DNA of 64,000 bases from Cylindrospermopsis curvispora GIHE-G1 (GCF_014489415.1 NZ_CP060822.1:3829501-3893500); one strand, 5' to 3'. Shown: positions 8,900 through 16,138, counted from the stretch's first letter. Made by a program: numbers and translations. Notes: a model not told the origin generated them from the sequence alone.

Positions 8900-10015
8900 A
8901 TGTCAAATTCGTCCTATTTAACCTCAAAGTTCTGTCGTCAACGAGTGATAACCGGTTTCTTGGAATGGCTATATGGTAAAGATGCTCTGTTTCGGAGTGA
9001 AACAGGTTTGATCTATCCTTTGAATGTCCGCTCCTGGGTAGATGCACCTAAGGATAGTGGGGAAGTACTAGGGGATTTACAGTCAGAAACCCGTCAGTTT
9101 CCATCGAGTAGTTGGTTGTTAACTGAAATGCAACAGAAAAATAAGCATCTTTGGAATGGTAGAACCTATGCTCTAGATCCCAGAAGTAAAACAGAAGCTG
9201 TACCAGGGGAAGAAGATCGCCTTCATTGCATGGTAGGTTCCTATTTTGATACGGTGAACACATGCACTATCTTAGAAGTTGAACTAGAGCGAGCTGTGGC
9301 TCACCTTGGCCCTGATTCATCCCCAGAACAGTGCTATGAAGCTTTACCTCTACGCCGTCAACTTCACGGAGATCACCGAGGGCAAAATGCATTACAAGAT
9401 GCCTGGACAGGACGTAGCCGCAGTGCAGCGGTGGCTATTTCCTGTTGCTTTGTGGTAAATGTCGGTCATACACCCAACCCAAGAGATCAATATCGTTACT
9501 TTTTACGTCAGCGATCAGGACAAGTTGCCGATGGTCCCGGTCAATACCATATTGTTCCATCGATGGTTTTTCAGCCCACGGGTACGGATCCATTTGATCC
9601 AGATTCCTACAACGTAGAGAAGACTATCCTAAGGGAAGTAGCTGAAGAGCTATTTAACTATGAGGAAGGTGACTTCGATCCCTTGTCCCACCCTGAAATC
9701 GCCGACCTAAAAACCTTATTAGACCAGGGTGGTGCAACCCTTAAGATTACAGGAATCGCGATGGACTTACTCTGTTTGCGACCTGAGCTTTTGACTTTAC
9801 TGTGTATTCAGGATTCAACCTGGTTTGAACGCCATGGGGGATCGCTGTGTTTCTCTGATCATGAGTATGATTACGATCCATCTAGCGGGGAAAGTTGGCG
9901 ATCTATCCTTGATGATGAACCTTTTCAATCAGAGGGAGAATTGGCACCACATCGTTGTGTAGCGACTGGGGCGGTTAGTGCCCTTCTGGCTAAGCAATAT
10001 TTATTACGAGAATAA
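8900..10015 (+). CDS. Nudix-like protein of unknown function
   Basis: This is a 371-residue soluble protein. Residues about 185-260 carry a Nudix-like segment: VVNVGHTPNP..., then PSMVFQPTG, then ILREVAEELF, which fits the REUxEE heart of the Nudix box. The glycine normally preceding the box is not obvious, so hydrolase activity is uncertain. The N-terminal ~180 residues are not recognisable to me. It is the last gene of the island, 92 bases after the DMT permease. A 37-bp fragment identical to part of this gene (9212-9249) but for one missing base lies at 11791-11827, a fossil of a past duplication. A nucleotide-sugar pyrophosphatase is one possibility. Confidence 0.5.
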   Translation: MSNSSYLTSKFCRQRVITGFLEWLYGKDALFRSETGLIYPLNVRSWVDAPKDSGEVLGDLQSETRQFPSSSWLLTEMQQKNKHLWNGRTYALDPRSKTEAVPGEEDRLHCMVGSYFDTVNTCTILEVELERAVAHLGPDSSPEQCYEALPLRRQLHGDHRGQNALQDAWTGRSRSAAVAISCCFVVNVGHTPNPRDQYRYFLRQRSGQVADGPGQYHIVPSMVFQPTGTDPFDPDSYNVEKTILREVAEELFNYEEGDFDPLSHPEIADLKTLLDQGGATLKITGIAMDLLCLRPELLTLLCIQDSTWFERHGGSLCFSDHEYDYDPSSGESWRSILDDEPFQSEGELAPHRCVATGAVSALLAKQYLLRE

Positions 10016-10031
10016 CACGTAAATTCTCCAA

Positions 10032-10144
10032 ACCGGGTCAGCAAATCCAATTACTCTATTTTTTGTCAGTTGTCAACTCCCGACTAGTTGGTACTAAGGG
10101 AAAATCATCTCTAACTAATTTATTATAGACTTCTTTAGGTATAT
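10032..10144. repeat. 113-bp repeat, copy 1 (hetP 3' end)
   Basis: This stretch matches 11917-12029 at all but about two of 113 positions. In the second location it is the 3' end of a small HetP-like gene plus downstream DNA. Here it has been joined to a broken queA copy. Confidence 0.9.
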
Positions 10145-10571
10145 TACCACCTGTGCTGTCGTCCTTTTCAATTACCGTAGCTGTGAGTTGGGGGGTTAAT
10201 TCCGCTCCCTGATCCCCAAAAATAATCTCAGTTCCGATATTAAAGTACTTACCGGGTTTGACCAGTGCCAACCAACAGTTATGTTGTTTTTCTTCCAAAA
10301 GCAACACTTCCACCCTTGCTCCTGTGGACTTGTTACCATATAAGCGAGCAGGGATAACTCGTGTATTATTCATCACTAATAAATCCCCAGGTTTTAATAA
10401 TTCTGGTAGGTCTCTAAAGATGTGGTCTAGTGGAGGTGTTAGCGTTCCTGCATCTAGAGAATTAATCACCATTAAGCGAGAACTGTCTCTGGGAACCAGG
10501 GGGTTTTGGGCAATTAATTCTGGAGGTAGTTCATAGTCATATCCAGATAATGACATATCTATGTTTTGCAT
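10056..10571 (-). pseudogene. Truncated queA copy fused to the tail of a HetP-like gene
   Basis: The first ~143 codons match the N-terminal part of the intact queA at 1877-2980, with a few substitutions. The frame then switches at about 10147 into EVYNKLVRDDFPLV..., which is the C-terminus of the HetP-like protein at 11941-12189. All later QueA parts, including the [10 protein letters not shown] segment, are missing, so it cannot be a working transferase. It remains open for 171 codons and could still be translated. It is the far-side partner of the direct repeat bracketing the sugar-enzyme island. Confidence 0.88.
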
Positions 10572-10686
10572 TCTTACTCTTTAAATTAGGATATAAGTGG
10601 GTCAGTGGAATTAAATATAAGATTAACGTAGGTTGGGTTGAAGTATGAAACCCAACACCACGGGCCTCGTTACTCGACCCATCCTA
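10148..10686. repeat. Direct repeat, right copy (queA 5' half plus upstream)
   Basis: This is the partner of 2548-3096. Homology starts at the queA/hetP joint and ends at CCCATCCTA, where the left copy continues into different DNA. Confidence 0.85.
10594..10686. repeat. MITE-like dispersed repeat, copy 2
   Basis: It is the same element as at 3003 and lies inside the duplicated queA upstream region. It starts TAAGTGGGTCAG and breaks off after CCCATCCTA, so the right end is missing. Confidence 0.75.
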
Positions 10687-10700
10687 AATGGGGAGCAATC

Positions 10701-10930
10701 TCATGGTAGGTAGGGCGCACTTTTGAGCAGTGATTCCCCATGTTGTCGCCAAAATTCTAAGAAAGAGTCTAATAGGATTTGAGGGTTGATTGTACCATCA
10801 GGGTTCAACCAGTTGGGTTCCACCGAGGTTAAAGAGGCGATCGCCACGGAGGCTAAGGTTTTAGGTAAAATTTCTGGATAGCTGGGGTTAGCAATTTCTA
10901 GTGCACCCCCGCAATTGCGACGGTTGAGTT
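10701..10930 (-). pseudogene. Fragment of an AAA-like ATPase / PD-(D/E)XK nuclease protein
   Basis: The minus strand encodes NPSYPEILPKTL... then WLNPDGTINP and LEFWRQHGESLLKSAPY. This is the signature of a large cyanobacterial AAA-like protein family in which a PD-(D/E)XK nuclease domain follows. The reading breaks immediately after SAPY, and the ATPase N-terminus is also absent. A shorter fragment of the same family, stopping at the same SAP, lies at 43525-43648. The upstream 35 codons of the open frame do not look like the family. Confidence 0.6.
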
Positions 10931-10949
10931 TCATTGAGACTATACTAGC

Positions 10950-11065
10950 AAATAAGTTCCCAGATTTGACCAAGGAGATGATTATACAGTTGCTGGATTT
11001 GAAAAGACGTATATTACTCAGTCTCGTTTTTATCAACAGATTCGGACGGAAGAATGCACAGCTTT
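10950..11065 (+). pseudogene. Possible remnant of an Rpn-family nuclease C-terminus
   Basis: One frame reads ANKFPDLTKEMIIQLLDL and, after a one-base shift, ITQSRFYQQI. Together these resemble the C-terminal end of Rpn/DUF4351 transposase-like proteins common in cyanobacteria. No start or complete domain is present. This is a weak call from pattern alone. Confidence 0.35.
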
Positions 11066-11101
11066 GCCTAGGTTAAATGTTACACAGGAGATCCCAACAA
11101 T

Positions 11102-11743
11102 ATGAACGAAACATACAATAGTGCCAAAGAATGGCGTAGGGCAAATTACCGAAAACTAAAACAATATCGTGGAGAATGGATTATTTACACGAAGGATGGC
11201 ATAGTAGCTCATCACCAGGATTATAGGATAATGACGCAGCAAGTTGACCTTCAAAAATTAAAACCTTTTGAATATATTACTGAGCGTATATACGAAAACG
11301 AATTTGTTGAGCCGGTTAAGTTTTTGCCTGTGCGGTTTAGAACGGTGAAAAAACATGACTGGCAACCAAAATATGAGGTCTGTCTAACTTTTCAAAATTC
11401 CAAAGTCTTGGAAATGCTTGTAGATTCTGGTTCAGATATTAGCCTAATTACGTTTTATTTAGGTACAGATTTGGGATATATTCTGTCTCAAGGGGAAGTT
11501 CTTAGTCATGGAGAGGGAGTGGGAGGGAGTGTTCAATACGTACTCCGACAAGTGGAAATGCAGATTGATGATTATAATTTTTCTGCTCCTCTTGCATGGT
11601 TGCAAAATAAGGATTGCCAAGAAGTTTTATTGGGTAGGGAAGTGGTGTTTGATTTATTTGATATTGAATTTAAACAAGCTGAGGAAAAAATCGTATTCAA
11701 ATATAGGGGGGATGCAGAAAATTTCTTACCTGGCTCCCCTTGA
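11102..11743 (+). CDS. Retropepsin-like aspartyl protease with DUF5678-like N-terminus
   Basis: This is a 213-residue soluble protein. Residues about 10-50 (REWIIYTKDGIVAHHQDY region) resemble DUF5678, a short domain found before aspartyl-protease modules. Residues about 95-200 look like a single-lobe retropepsin: an LVDSGSD active-site loop, a flap-like GEGVGGSVQY stretch, then VLLGREVVFDLFDI, which matches the second conserved LLG strand. A single lobe implies action as a dimer. The substrate is unknown. It stands alone between gene fragments. It is intact with a clear ATG. Confidence 0.65.
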   Translation: MNETYNSAKEWRRANYRKLKQYRGEWIIYTKDGIVAHHQDYRIMTQQVDLQKLKPFEYITERIYENEFVEPVKFLPVRFRTVKKHDWQPKYEVCLTFQNSKVLEMLVDSGSDISLITFYLGTDLGYILSQGEVLSHGEGVGGSVQYVLRQVEMQIDDYNFSAPLAWLQNKDCQEVLLGREVVFDLFDIEFKQAEEKIVFKYRGDAENFLPGSP

Positions 11744-11790
11744 ATACCGCGATCGCCCTTTTGATTTAAAATAAGTTTAGAAGTTTAGAT

Positions 11791-11827
11791 GAAGATCGCC
11801 TTCATTGCATGGTAGGTTCCTATTTGA
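11791..11827. repeat. 37-bp fossil of the Nudix-like gene
   Basis: This stretch equals 9212-9249 apart from one missing T in a T-run. It lies directly against a MITE-like repeat, which suggests the scrap was left by a rearrangement between repeats. Confidence 0.85.
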
Positions 11828-11828
11828 T

Positions 11829-11917
11829 AAGTAGGGAGGCACAATTATTTGTAGGATGGGTCGAGTAACGAAACCCATCCTAAGTTAATCTTATATTTAA
11901 TTCCACTGACCCACTTA
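11829..11917. repeat. MITE-like dispersed repeat, copy 3 (inverted orientation)
   Basis: It runs from AAGTAGGGAGGCACAATT to CCACTGACCCACTTA, showing both element ends, with an internal deletion of the palindromic core. It lies in the opposite orientation to copies 1 and 2. Confidence 0.78.
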
Positions 11918-12029
11918 CCGGGTCAGTAAATCCAATTACTCTATTTTTTGTCAGTTGTCAACTCCCGACTAGTTGGTACTAAGGGAAAATCATCTCTAAC
12001 TAATTTATTATAGACTTCTTCAGGTATAT
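11917..12029. repeat. 113-bp repeat, copy 2 (intact hetP 3' end)
   Basis: This is the partner of 10032-10144. Here the repeat is in frame with the complete HetP-like gene, so this is likely the source copy. Confidence 0.9.
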
Positions 12030-12189
12030 AGCGGAGAGGATCCCTTCCTGAAAAGGAAATAAATAAAATACAAGCCCAGGCATATTTCCCTGCAATAATG
12101 GCATGAATAATTTGCTGAATTTGTATATGCTGGAATGTTATATCTACATTTTCTAATTCTTGCTTTTGTTCAAATTTATCTGGAATCAT
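11941..12189 (-). CDS. Small HetP-like protein
   Basis: This 82-residue protein carries the HetP family core: IQQIIHAIIAGKYAWACILFISFSG, then RDPLRYIPEEVYNKLVRD. HetP and its paralogues influence commitment to heterocyst formation in Nostocales, which fits the suspected organism. The C-terminus runs on in a Ser/Thr/Lys-rich tail rather than ending soon after the YNRL motif. The protein lies in a zone of duplicated scraps, and its 3' end has been copied onto a broken queA. Whether it is a functional HetP or a divergent relative cannot be told from sequence. Confidence 0.62.
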   Translation of the reverse strand: MIPDKFEQKQELENVDITFQHIQIQQIIHAIIAGKYAWACILFISFSGRDPLRYIPEEVYNKLVRDDFPLVPTSRELTTDKK

Positions 12190-12331
12190 TTATCACCTCT
12201 ATCAGTCATCAATTAGTTATTATTCGTCAGTTACTAAAGTTTTATGGTGAACACCATATAAAATCGGACATCAGACTGGTAGTGATCTGGATAGTGAGGA
12301 AATAATCCTCACGGTTAAAATTAGACCAGTT

Positions 12332-13429
12332 TTAAAAAAAGGGAGTATAAATATCCTGAGATTGAGGATTGAGATAAGGATGTTGTAACTGGATATTTTG
12401 TAACGCAAACTGTTCAAAGATGGCACTTATTCTCTCCTCTGGCGTATCGTCACCTGCTAGCCACGCTTCGATTAGTCCATTAGCAATAATTTGACAGCGG
12501 TGAGTACCGAAACTCTCTTGGTCGCCAAATTTCTGCTCTGGTTCTTCAGCACAACCTAACCCAGGTGCTAGTATTTTAGTGAACATGGGAACCTGTTGCT
12601 GAAAGTACAATTTATTTTGCGCATAGATTTTTTGCAAAACTGGCCAGACTGTCTGATGTTGACTTTTATTAAAATAGAGAACAGCTGAATCGTAACGTTG
12701 ATAATCGCTGGGATTATATAATGCTTTAAAAGAGAATGAAATGTCAAGATCATTGAGATATTGCGTTACACTTTCCATAACTGTTGCTGCTCCCTCAGCT
12801 GTGATATTGAAGTAGATGCGCGTAATTTCATGGTTGTTTTGAGTGCCCGCATTAGCCACAGCCATATAAAAGCCGTTCTGTACCAAATTTTTCGGCATTT
12901 TAACGGATATAAGCTTTCCTGGATTGAGACCTTGAGTTGTTGGTGATAAGTGTAAATTGGGGTCAATGTGCAGTGTTAATCCGTTTTTATGGACTGCCAA
13001 GGTACCATCTGTTTCTTCCTTGACAATCTCCCAATGATGACTCCAGTAACCTTTACCTTTGTTCCCATGGTGTAGACGATCATAAAATTCTAGATCTACC
13101 CCAAATAAACTGTTGTTTTCAAGCTGTTTATTCAATTTGCTGTTGTTTCCATTCTCATCTGTACTTGATTTATTATTTATACTAACGTTATAATAGTTGC
13201 TATAGATAAAGTTACGCAATTGTAATTGTAAATGTTGCTGTTGTATGTGTAGAGGTAGCTTTTCAAACTGAGAAGTCACAGAGTCTGGTAGAATGGAGTG
13301 TTTGTACCGTGTGTGTTTAATAGAATGATAAGACTCAATTTGAATGTGAGTAACCATATCCTGTAGAGAATATTGCAACTGCTCAGGGATTTGTGCCAGG
13401 TGAAATTCGAGAGAATTTAATAATTGCAT
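12332..13429 (-). CDS. HopA1-like phosphopeptide lyase (LxmY/TvaD-type), RiPP modification
   Basis: This 365-residue protein of the T3SS effector HopA1-like family has cyanobacterial hallmarks: FYDRLHHGN, WEIVKEETDGTLAVHKNGLTL, KMPKNLVQNGFYMAVANAG, IYFNI, and the C-terminal APGLGCAEEP with GTHRCQIIANGLIEAW. In class V lanthipeptide and thioviridamide pathways a HopA1-like protein eliminates phosphate from phosphorylated Ser/Thr to give dehydroamino acids. It lies 75 bases after an APH-fold kinase, its usual partner, and downstream of five small double-glycine precursors. A paralogue sits at 60952-62175. The lyase role is from family knowledge; products are unknown. Confidence 0.78.
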   Translation of the reverse strand: MQLLNSLEFHLAQIPEQLQYSLQDMVTHIQIESYHSIKHTRYKHSILPDSVTSQFEKLPLHIQQQHLQLQLRNFIYSNYYNVSINNKSSTDENGNNSKLNKQLENNSLFGVDLEFYDRLHHGNKGKGYWSHHWEIVKEETDGTLAVHKNGLTLHIDPNLHLSPTTQGLNPGKLISVKMPKNLVQNGFYMAVANAGTQNNHEITRIYFNITAEGAATVMESVTQYLNDLDISFSFKALYNPSDYQRYDSAVLYFNKSQHQTVWPVLQKIYAQNKLYFQQQVPMFTKILAPGLGCAEEPEQKFGDQESFGTHRCQIIANGLIEAWLAGDDTPEERISAIFEQFALQNIQLQHPYLNPQSQDIYTPFF

Positions 13430-13504
13430 AATTTTGTCACCTTATAGATAAAAACAACTAAAAACAACAAAATCCCCTTTCCCCGCTGACGCTAAAACGC
13501 TTAA

Positions 13505-14653
13505 TTACCTCCTTCCAAAAATTGTCTCCATAGATGCTTGAGGGCGACACAAGAGAGTTTTAGCTAACTGAAGAATAGCTATACCAGAATTTCCAAATGT
13601 CTTTTCGTGTTGCAGTTTAGCTTGAATAGATGTGATTAATGAAAAGCCAGTAAACTGTACAACTAACTGCAAAAAATTAGGACGGCGCTCTAAAATATCT
13701 GGAAAATTAGTTAAATAACCATCTACTAATTCTGCTATAGAAGGTTGTATTAAATGCAAAGGAATCGCTGCTAATCGTAGAGATTCTTCAATTGGTATGG
13801 TTCGACTGGTTACCATGCTATATAGCCAAATTTGTAAATAACTAGCAATTATGGAACCCAAATCACTTGCTGGGTCTCCCCAATCACCACGTTCCCAGTC
13901 AATGAGGCGAATTATTTTTTCACCCCAGATATGACCGGATGATTGATTTATTATAGATTCCCAATTTAAAGAAAGGAGAATATTATTGAGTTTCAGGTCA
14001 TTATGGGTTAAACAACAAGCATGATAGGATTGGCCCAATTGGGAAATTGCTTTTCCCAGATTGTCATAACGTTGATACAGAGAAAAGAATTTTAAACCAT
14101 CTGCAGTCAGGTGACCAAATAGTTCTGGTGTAATTCTAGGTATTCCCTCATGTACGTGAGAGTTTTTCTGTTTTCTGGTGACGTGAGAATTTTGGAAGAA
14201 ATTTTCATATTCTGGACTATCTAAAGTCAACCGGTGAATTGATGCTAATATTTCCCCTAGGGAGCGAGCAATTGTCATGGGAAATAAATTTTCTCGAGCA
14301 TAAAACTCACCTATATCCCGATAGTCTCTGAGATAGTTGAAGACAAGGATAGAATTTGCTTGATCAAAATGTATTGCTTCTGATAGGGATGAACGGAGAT
14401 GATTTACTTCTGAAAATGTTTGAAAAAAATTATGAACTTGCCATTCATCTACAAACTCACCAGTGGTTTTACCCTCTCGATTAATCCGTTCTTGTTTCAC
14501 CAATAATTGACGGTTATTCGGCAAAGTAAGTAATAGATTAAAATTTTTAGCAGATTTGAGATCAATCTTGCTCCCTGATTGCTCTTCCTCAGTGCAAATT
14601 CTTTGAGAAATCAGGTAAGGAAAAACGTTTTCAGAACTTAAAACAAATGGCAT
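13505..14653 (-). CDS. APH-fold Ser/Thr peptide kinase (LxmK/TvaC-type), RiPP modification
   Basis: This is a 382-residue aminoglycoside-phosphotransferase-fold kinase. The catalytic loop reads CLTHNDLKLNN (His217, Asp219), and the second metal-binding motif is LIDWERGDWGDP with Asp252, so the active site looks complete. In class V lanthipeptide and thioviridamide pathways such kinases phosphorylate Ser/Thr of precursor peptides before a HopA1-like lyase removes the phosphate. The gene starts 17 bases after the end of a precursor gene and is followed by the HopA1-like gene. A second kinase at 62310-63557 is similar but lacks the second Asp. Class assignment rests on this neighbour pair. Confidence 0.78.
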   Translation of the reverse strand: MPFVLSSENVFPYLISQRICTEEEQSGSKIDLKSAKNFNLLLTLPNNRQLLVKQERINREGKTTGEFVDEWQVHNFFQTFSEVNHLRSSLSEAIHFDQANSILVFNYLRDYRDIGEFYARENLFPMTIARSLGEILASIHRLTLDSPEYENFFQNSHVTRKQKNSHVHEGIPRITPELFGHLTADGLKFFSLYQRYDNLGKAISQLGQSYHACCLTHNDLKLNNILLSLNWESIINQSSGHIWGEKIIRLIDWERGDWGDPASDLGSIIASYLQIWLYSMVTSRTIPIEESLRLAAIPLHLIQPSIAELVDGYLTNFPDILERRPNFLQLVVQFTGFSLITSIQAKLQHEKTFGNSGIAILQLAKTLLCRPQASMETIFGRR

Positions 14654-14670
14654 GACTTTCAGGTGATATG

Positions 14671-14880
14671 TTATTCTTGAAAGGAATATGCTAGAAAAGA
14701 AATGGCATTAATAGCTGTAATAACAACCATAAACTCAAGGGTTTTGATGCCAAATTTTATTAGACCATCAAAATAAGGGTCTTCCCCACCAAAAACAGTT
14801 TGAGAATTGTGATTATTCAGATCATTAATGAATGTTTCTGAGTTAATAGGCTCCAGATCATCGATAATAATTTTAGCCAT
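14671..14880 (-). CDS. Double-glycine RiPP precursor, 69 aa (hydrophobic core type)
   Basis: This small peptide gene lies directly before the kinase gene. The leader of about 32 residues begins MAKIIIDDLEP and ends TVFGG, a double-glycine processing site. The core of about 37 residues is strongly hydrophobic in its second half (FMVVITAINAISFLAYSF) and contains Ser/Thr but no Cys, so thioether rings cannot form within it. The leader is related to, but distinct from, the three tandem precursors upstream. Cleavage and export would need a C39 peptidase-transporter, which is not in the window. Confidence 0.75.
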   Translation of the reverse strand: MAKIIIDDLEPINSETFINDLNNHNSQTVFGGEDPYFDGLIKFGIKTLEFMVVITAINAISFLAYSFQE

Positions 14881-14924
14881 TGATCTTCTTAATATGTATT
14901 AAGGTTATTCTAGAGCCTTTTTGG

Positions 14925-14974
14925 TTGGCTCTCCTGTGGTATTAGTAATTTACCTTTGATTCCAGGAGAGCCAA
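14925..14974 (-). promoter_or_regulatory. Inverted repeat between precursor genes
   Basis: Perfect 12-bp arms (TTGGCTCTCCTG / CAGGAGAGCCAA) are separated by about 26 bases, in the gap between the 77-aa and 69-aa precursors. There is no T-run on the minus strand after the stem. It could reduce read-through from precursors to enzymes, or protect the precursor mRNA end. That function is inferred. Confidence 0.5.
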
Positions 14975-14996
14975 ACTAGCTAATTATTCGAGTGTA

Positions 14997-15230
14997 TTAG
15001 TAGTCGTAGTCGCTGTAGGACTTGGCTAAGTAGGCAATATGACCAATACCGTAGGTATTTACAAATGCTTCTGCTAATTTGGTGAATATGGACATATCAC
15101 TGAAATCATAAGATCCACCACCATACACAGAAATAGAATTGACATCGCTCATTTCATTGAGAAAACTTTCAGAATCTTGAAATAATTCAGAACCTGTGGT
15201 TTGCAATTGACCCAGTTTGATACTTGCCAT
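14997..15230 (-). CDS. Double-glycine RiPP precursor, 77 aa (tandem copy 3)
   Basis: The leader (MASIKLGQLQTTGSELFQ..., ending SVYGG) is nearly identical to those of the next two genes. The core (about residues 39-77) reads through FSDMSIFTKLAEAF and NTYGIGHIAYLAKSY to an acidic aromatic tail DYDY. It has several Ser/Thr/Tyr and one Lys but no Cys. A strong ribosome site, AGGAGGAAATT, lies just before the ATG. It is the last of three tandem paralogues. The product is presumably exported after cleavage at the double glycine; its modifications are unknown. Confidence 0.8.
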   Translation of the reverse strand: MASIKLGQLQTTGSELFQDSESFLNEMSDVNSISVYGGGSYDFSDMSIFTKLAEAFVNTYGIGHIAYLAKSYSDYDY

Positions 15231-15303
15231 AATTTCCTCCTCAAGGATTTGTTACTTACTATGAGTGAACCAGAAGTGACCAGGAAATGATCTGGTAATT
15301 TTC

Positions 15304-15540
15304 TTACCAATAATAATCATGATCACTATAAGACTTAGCTAAATAAGCGATGTTACCAATACCGTAGGTATTTACAAATGCTTCCCCTAATTTGGTGAGA
15401 GTGTACATGTCACTAAAATCAGACCCACCACCATAAACAGAGATAGAATTGACATCGCTCATTTCATTGAGAAAACTTTCGGAATCTTGAAATAGTTCAG
15501 AACCTGTGGTTTGCAATTGACCCAATTTAATACTTGCCAT
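15304..15540 (-). CDS. Double-glycine RiPP precursor, 78 aa (tandem copy 2)
   Basis: The leader equals that of copy 3 at almost every residue, ending SVYGGG. The core differs mostly at its start (SDFSDMYTLTKLGEAF) and tail (SDHDYYW), while the middle NTYGIGNIAYLAKSYS is kept. There is no Cys. It is preceded by the same GAGGAGGAAATT ribosome site. Divergence concentrated at the core ends, with a fixed leader, is what a promiscuous maturation system would allow. Confidence 0.8.
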   Translation of the reverse strand: MASIKLGQLQTTGSELFQDSESFLNEMSDVNSISVYGGGSDFSDMYTLTKLGEAFVNTYGIGNIAYLAKSYSDHDYYW

Positions 15541-15603
15541 AATTTCCTCCTCAAAGACTGATTGCTAGTGATAGACATTGCTCAAATCAACAGTGTTTTA
15601 GTT

Positions 15604-15834
15604 TTATACTCCACTGCTGTAGGACTTAGCCAAATAGGCAATATGACCAATACCGTAGGTATTTACAAATGCTTCCGCTAGTTTGGTGAATATGGACATG
15701 TCACTCACGTTGGAGCTGAATCCACCATGGACAGAAATAGAGTTGATATCACTCATATCATTGAGAAAACTTTCAGAATCTTGGAACAGTTCAGAACCAG
15801 TAGTTTGCAACTGTTCTAGTTTGATACTTGCCAT
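15604..15834 (-). CDS. Double-glycine RiPP precursor, 76 aa (tandem copy 1)
   Basis: This is the first of the three paralogues in transcription order. The leader begins MASIKLEQLQTTGSELFQ and ends SVHGG. The core runs FSSNVSDMSIFTKLAEAF, then NTYGIGHIAYLAKSYSSGV, and lacks both Cys and the aromatic tail of the others. The strong GGAGGAAATT ribosome site is conserved. Spacers of 60-75 bases separate the three genes, and the enzyme genes follow on the same strand. Confidence 0.8.
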   Translation of the reverse strand: MASIKLEQLQTTGSELFQDSESFLNDMSDINSISVHGGFSSNVSDMSIFTKLAEAFVNTYGIGHIAYLAKSYSSGV

Positions 15835-16138
15835 AATTTCCTCCTTGGAGACTTGTTCTTATTGGTGAATATGGGAGCGTTTGAGGTTTGCTCAAGCCAT
15901 ACTCCTATTTTTATGGAAGAAAATTCAAAAAATCAAGGGTTTGAACTGTGTTGATTGGACATTACTCATGATTTAATGTCCTTTTATATCGCCCGTTCCA
16001 CATTAATCTGTGATTACAGTAGTGGGAATTTATCTAATGATGATGAATCTGTTTTTAAAAACAGTTACCTGATATATAATAAATCCTCCCTTTAGCAAGG
16101 GAGGAATAATAAGAATTAGTAAAAACTTAAGTCAAATG
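15835..16138. other. Spacer between precursor groups
   Basis: About 300 bases with no gene. It contains a perfect 16-bp palindrome (CTGTTTTTAAAAACAG, 16049-16064) and the terminator-like hairpin annotated separately. The promoter for the three tandem precursors probably lies here on the minus strand. Confidence 0.45.
16085..16104 (-). terminator. Terminator-like hairpin after the 78-aa RRRRR peptide gene
   Basis: An 8-bp perfect stem (CCTCCCTT / AAGGGAGG) with a 4-base loop lies about 35 bases past the stop of the gene at 16139. On the minus strand it is followed by ATTTATTATAT, which is U-rich but not a pure U-run. Confidence 0.55.

Noticed and set aside
14997-15834. Regularly spaced near-identical segments, CRISPR-like at first sight
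   Set aside because: Each unit is an entire coding gene of 76-78 codons with its own ribosome site; repeats are far longer than CRISPR repeats and no spacer pattern exists.
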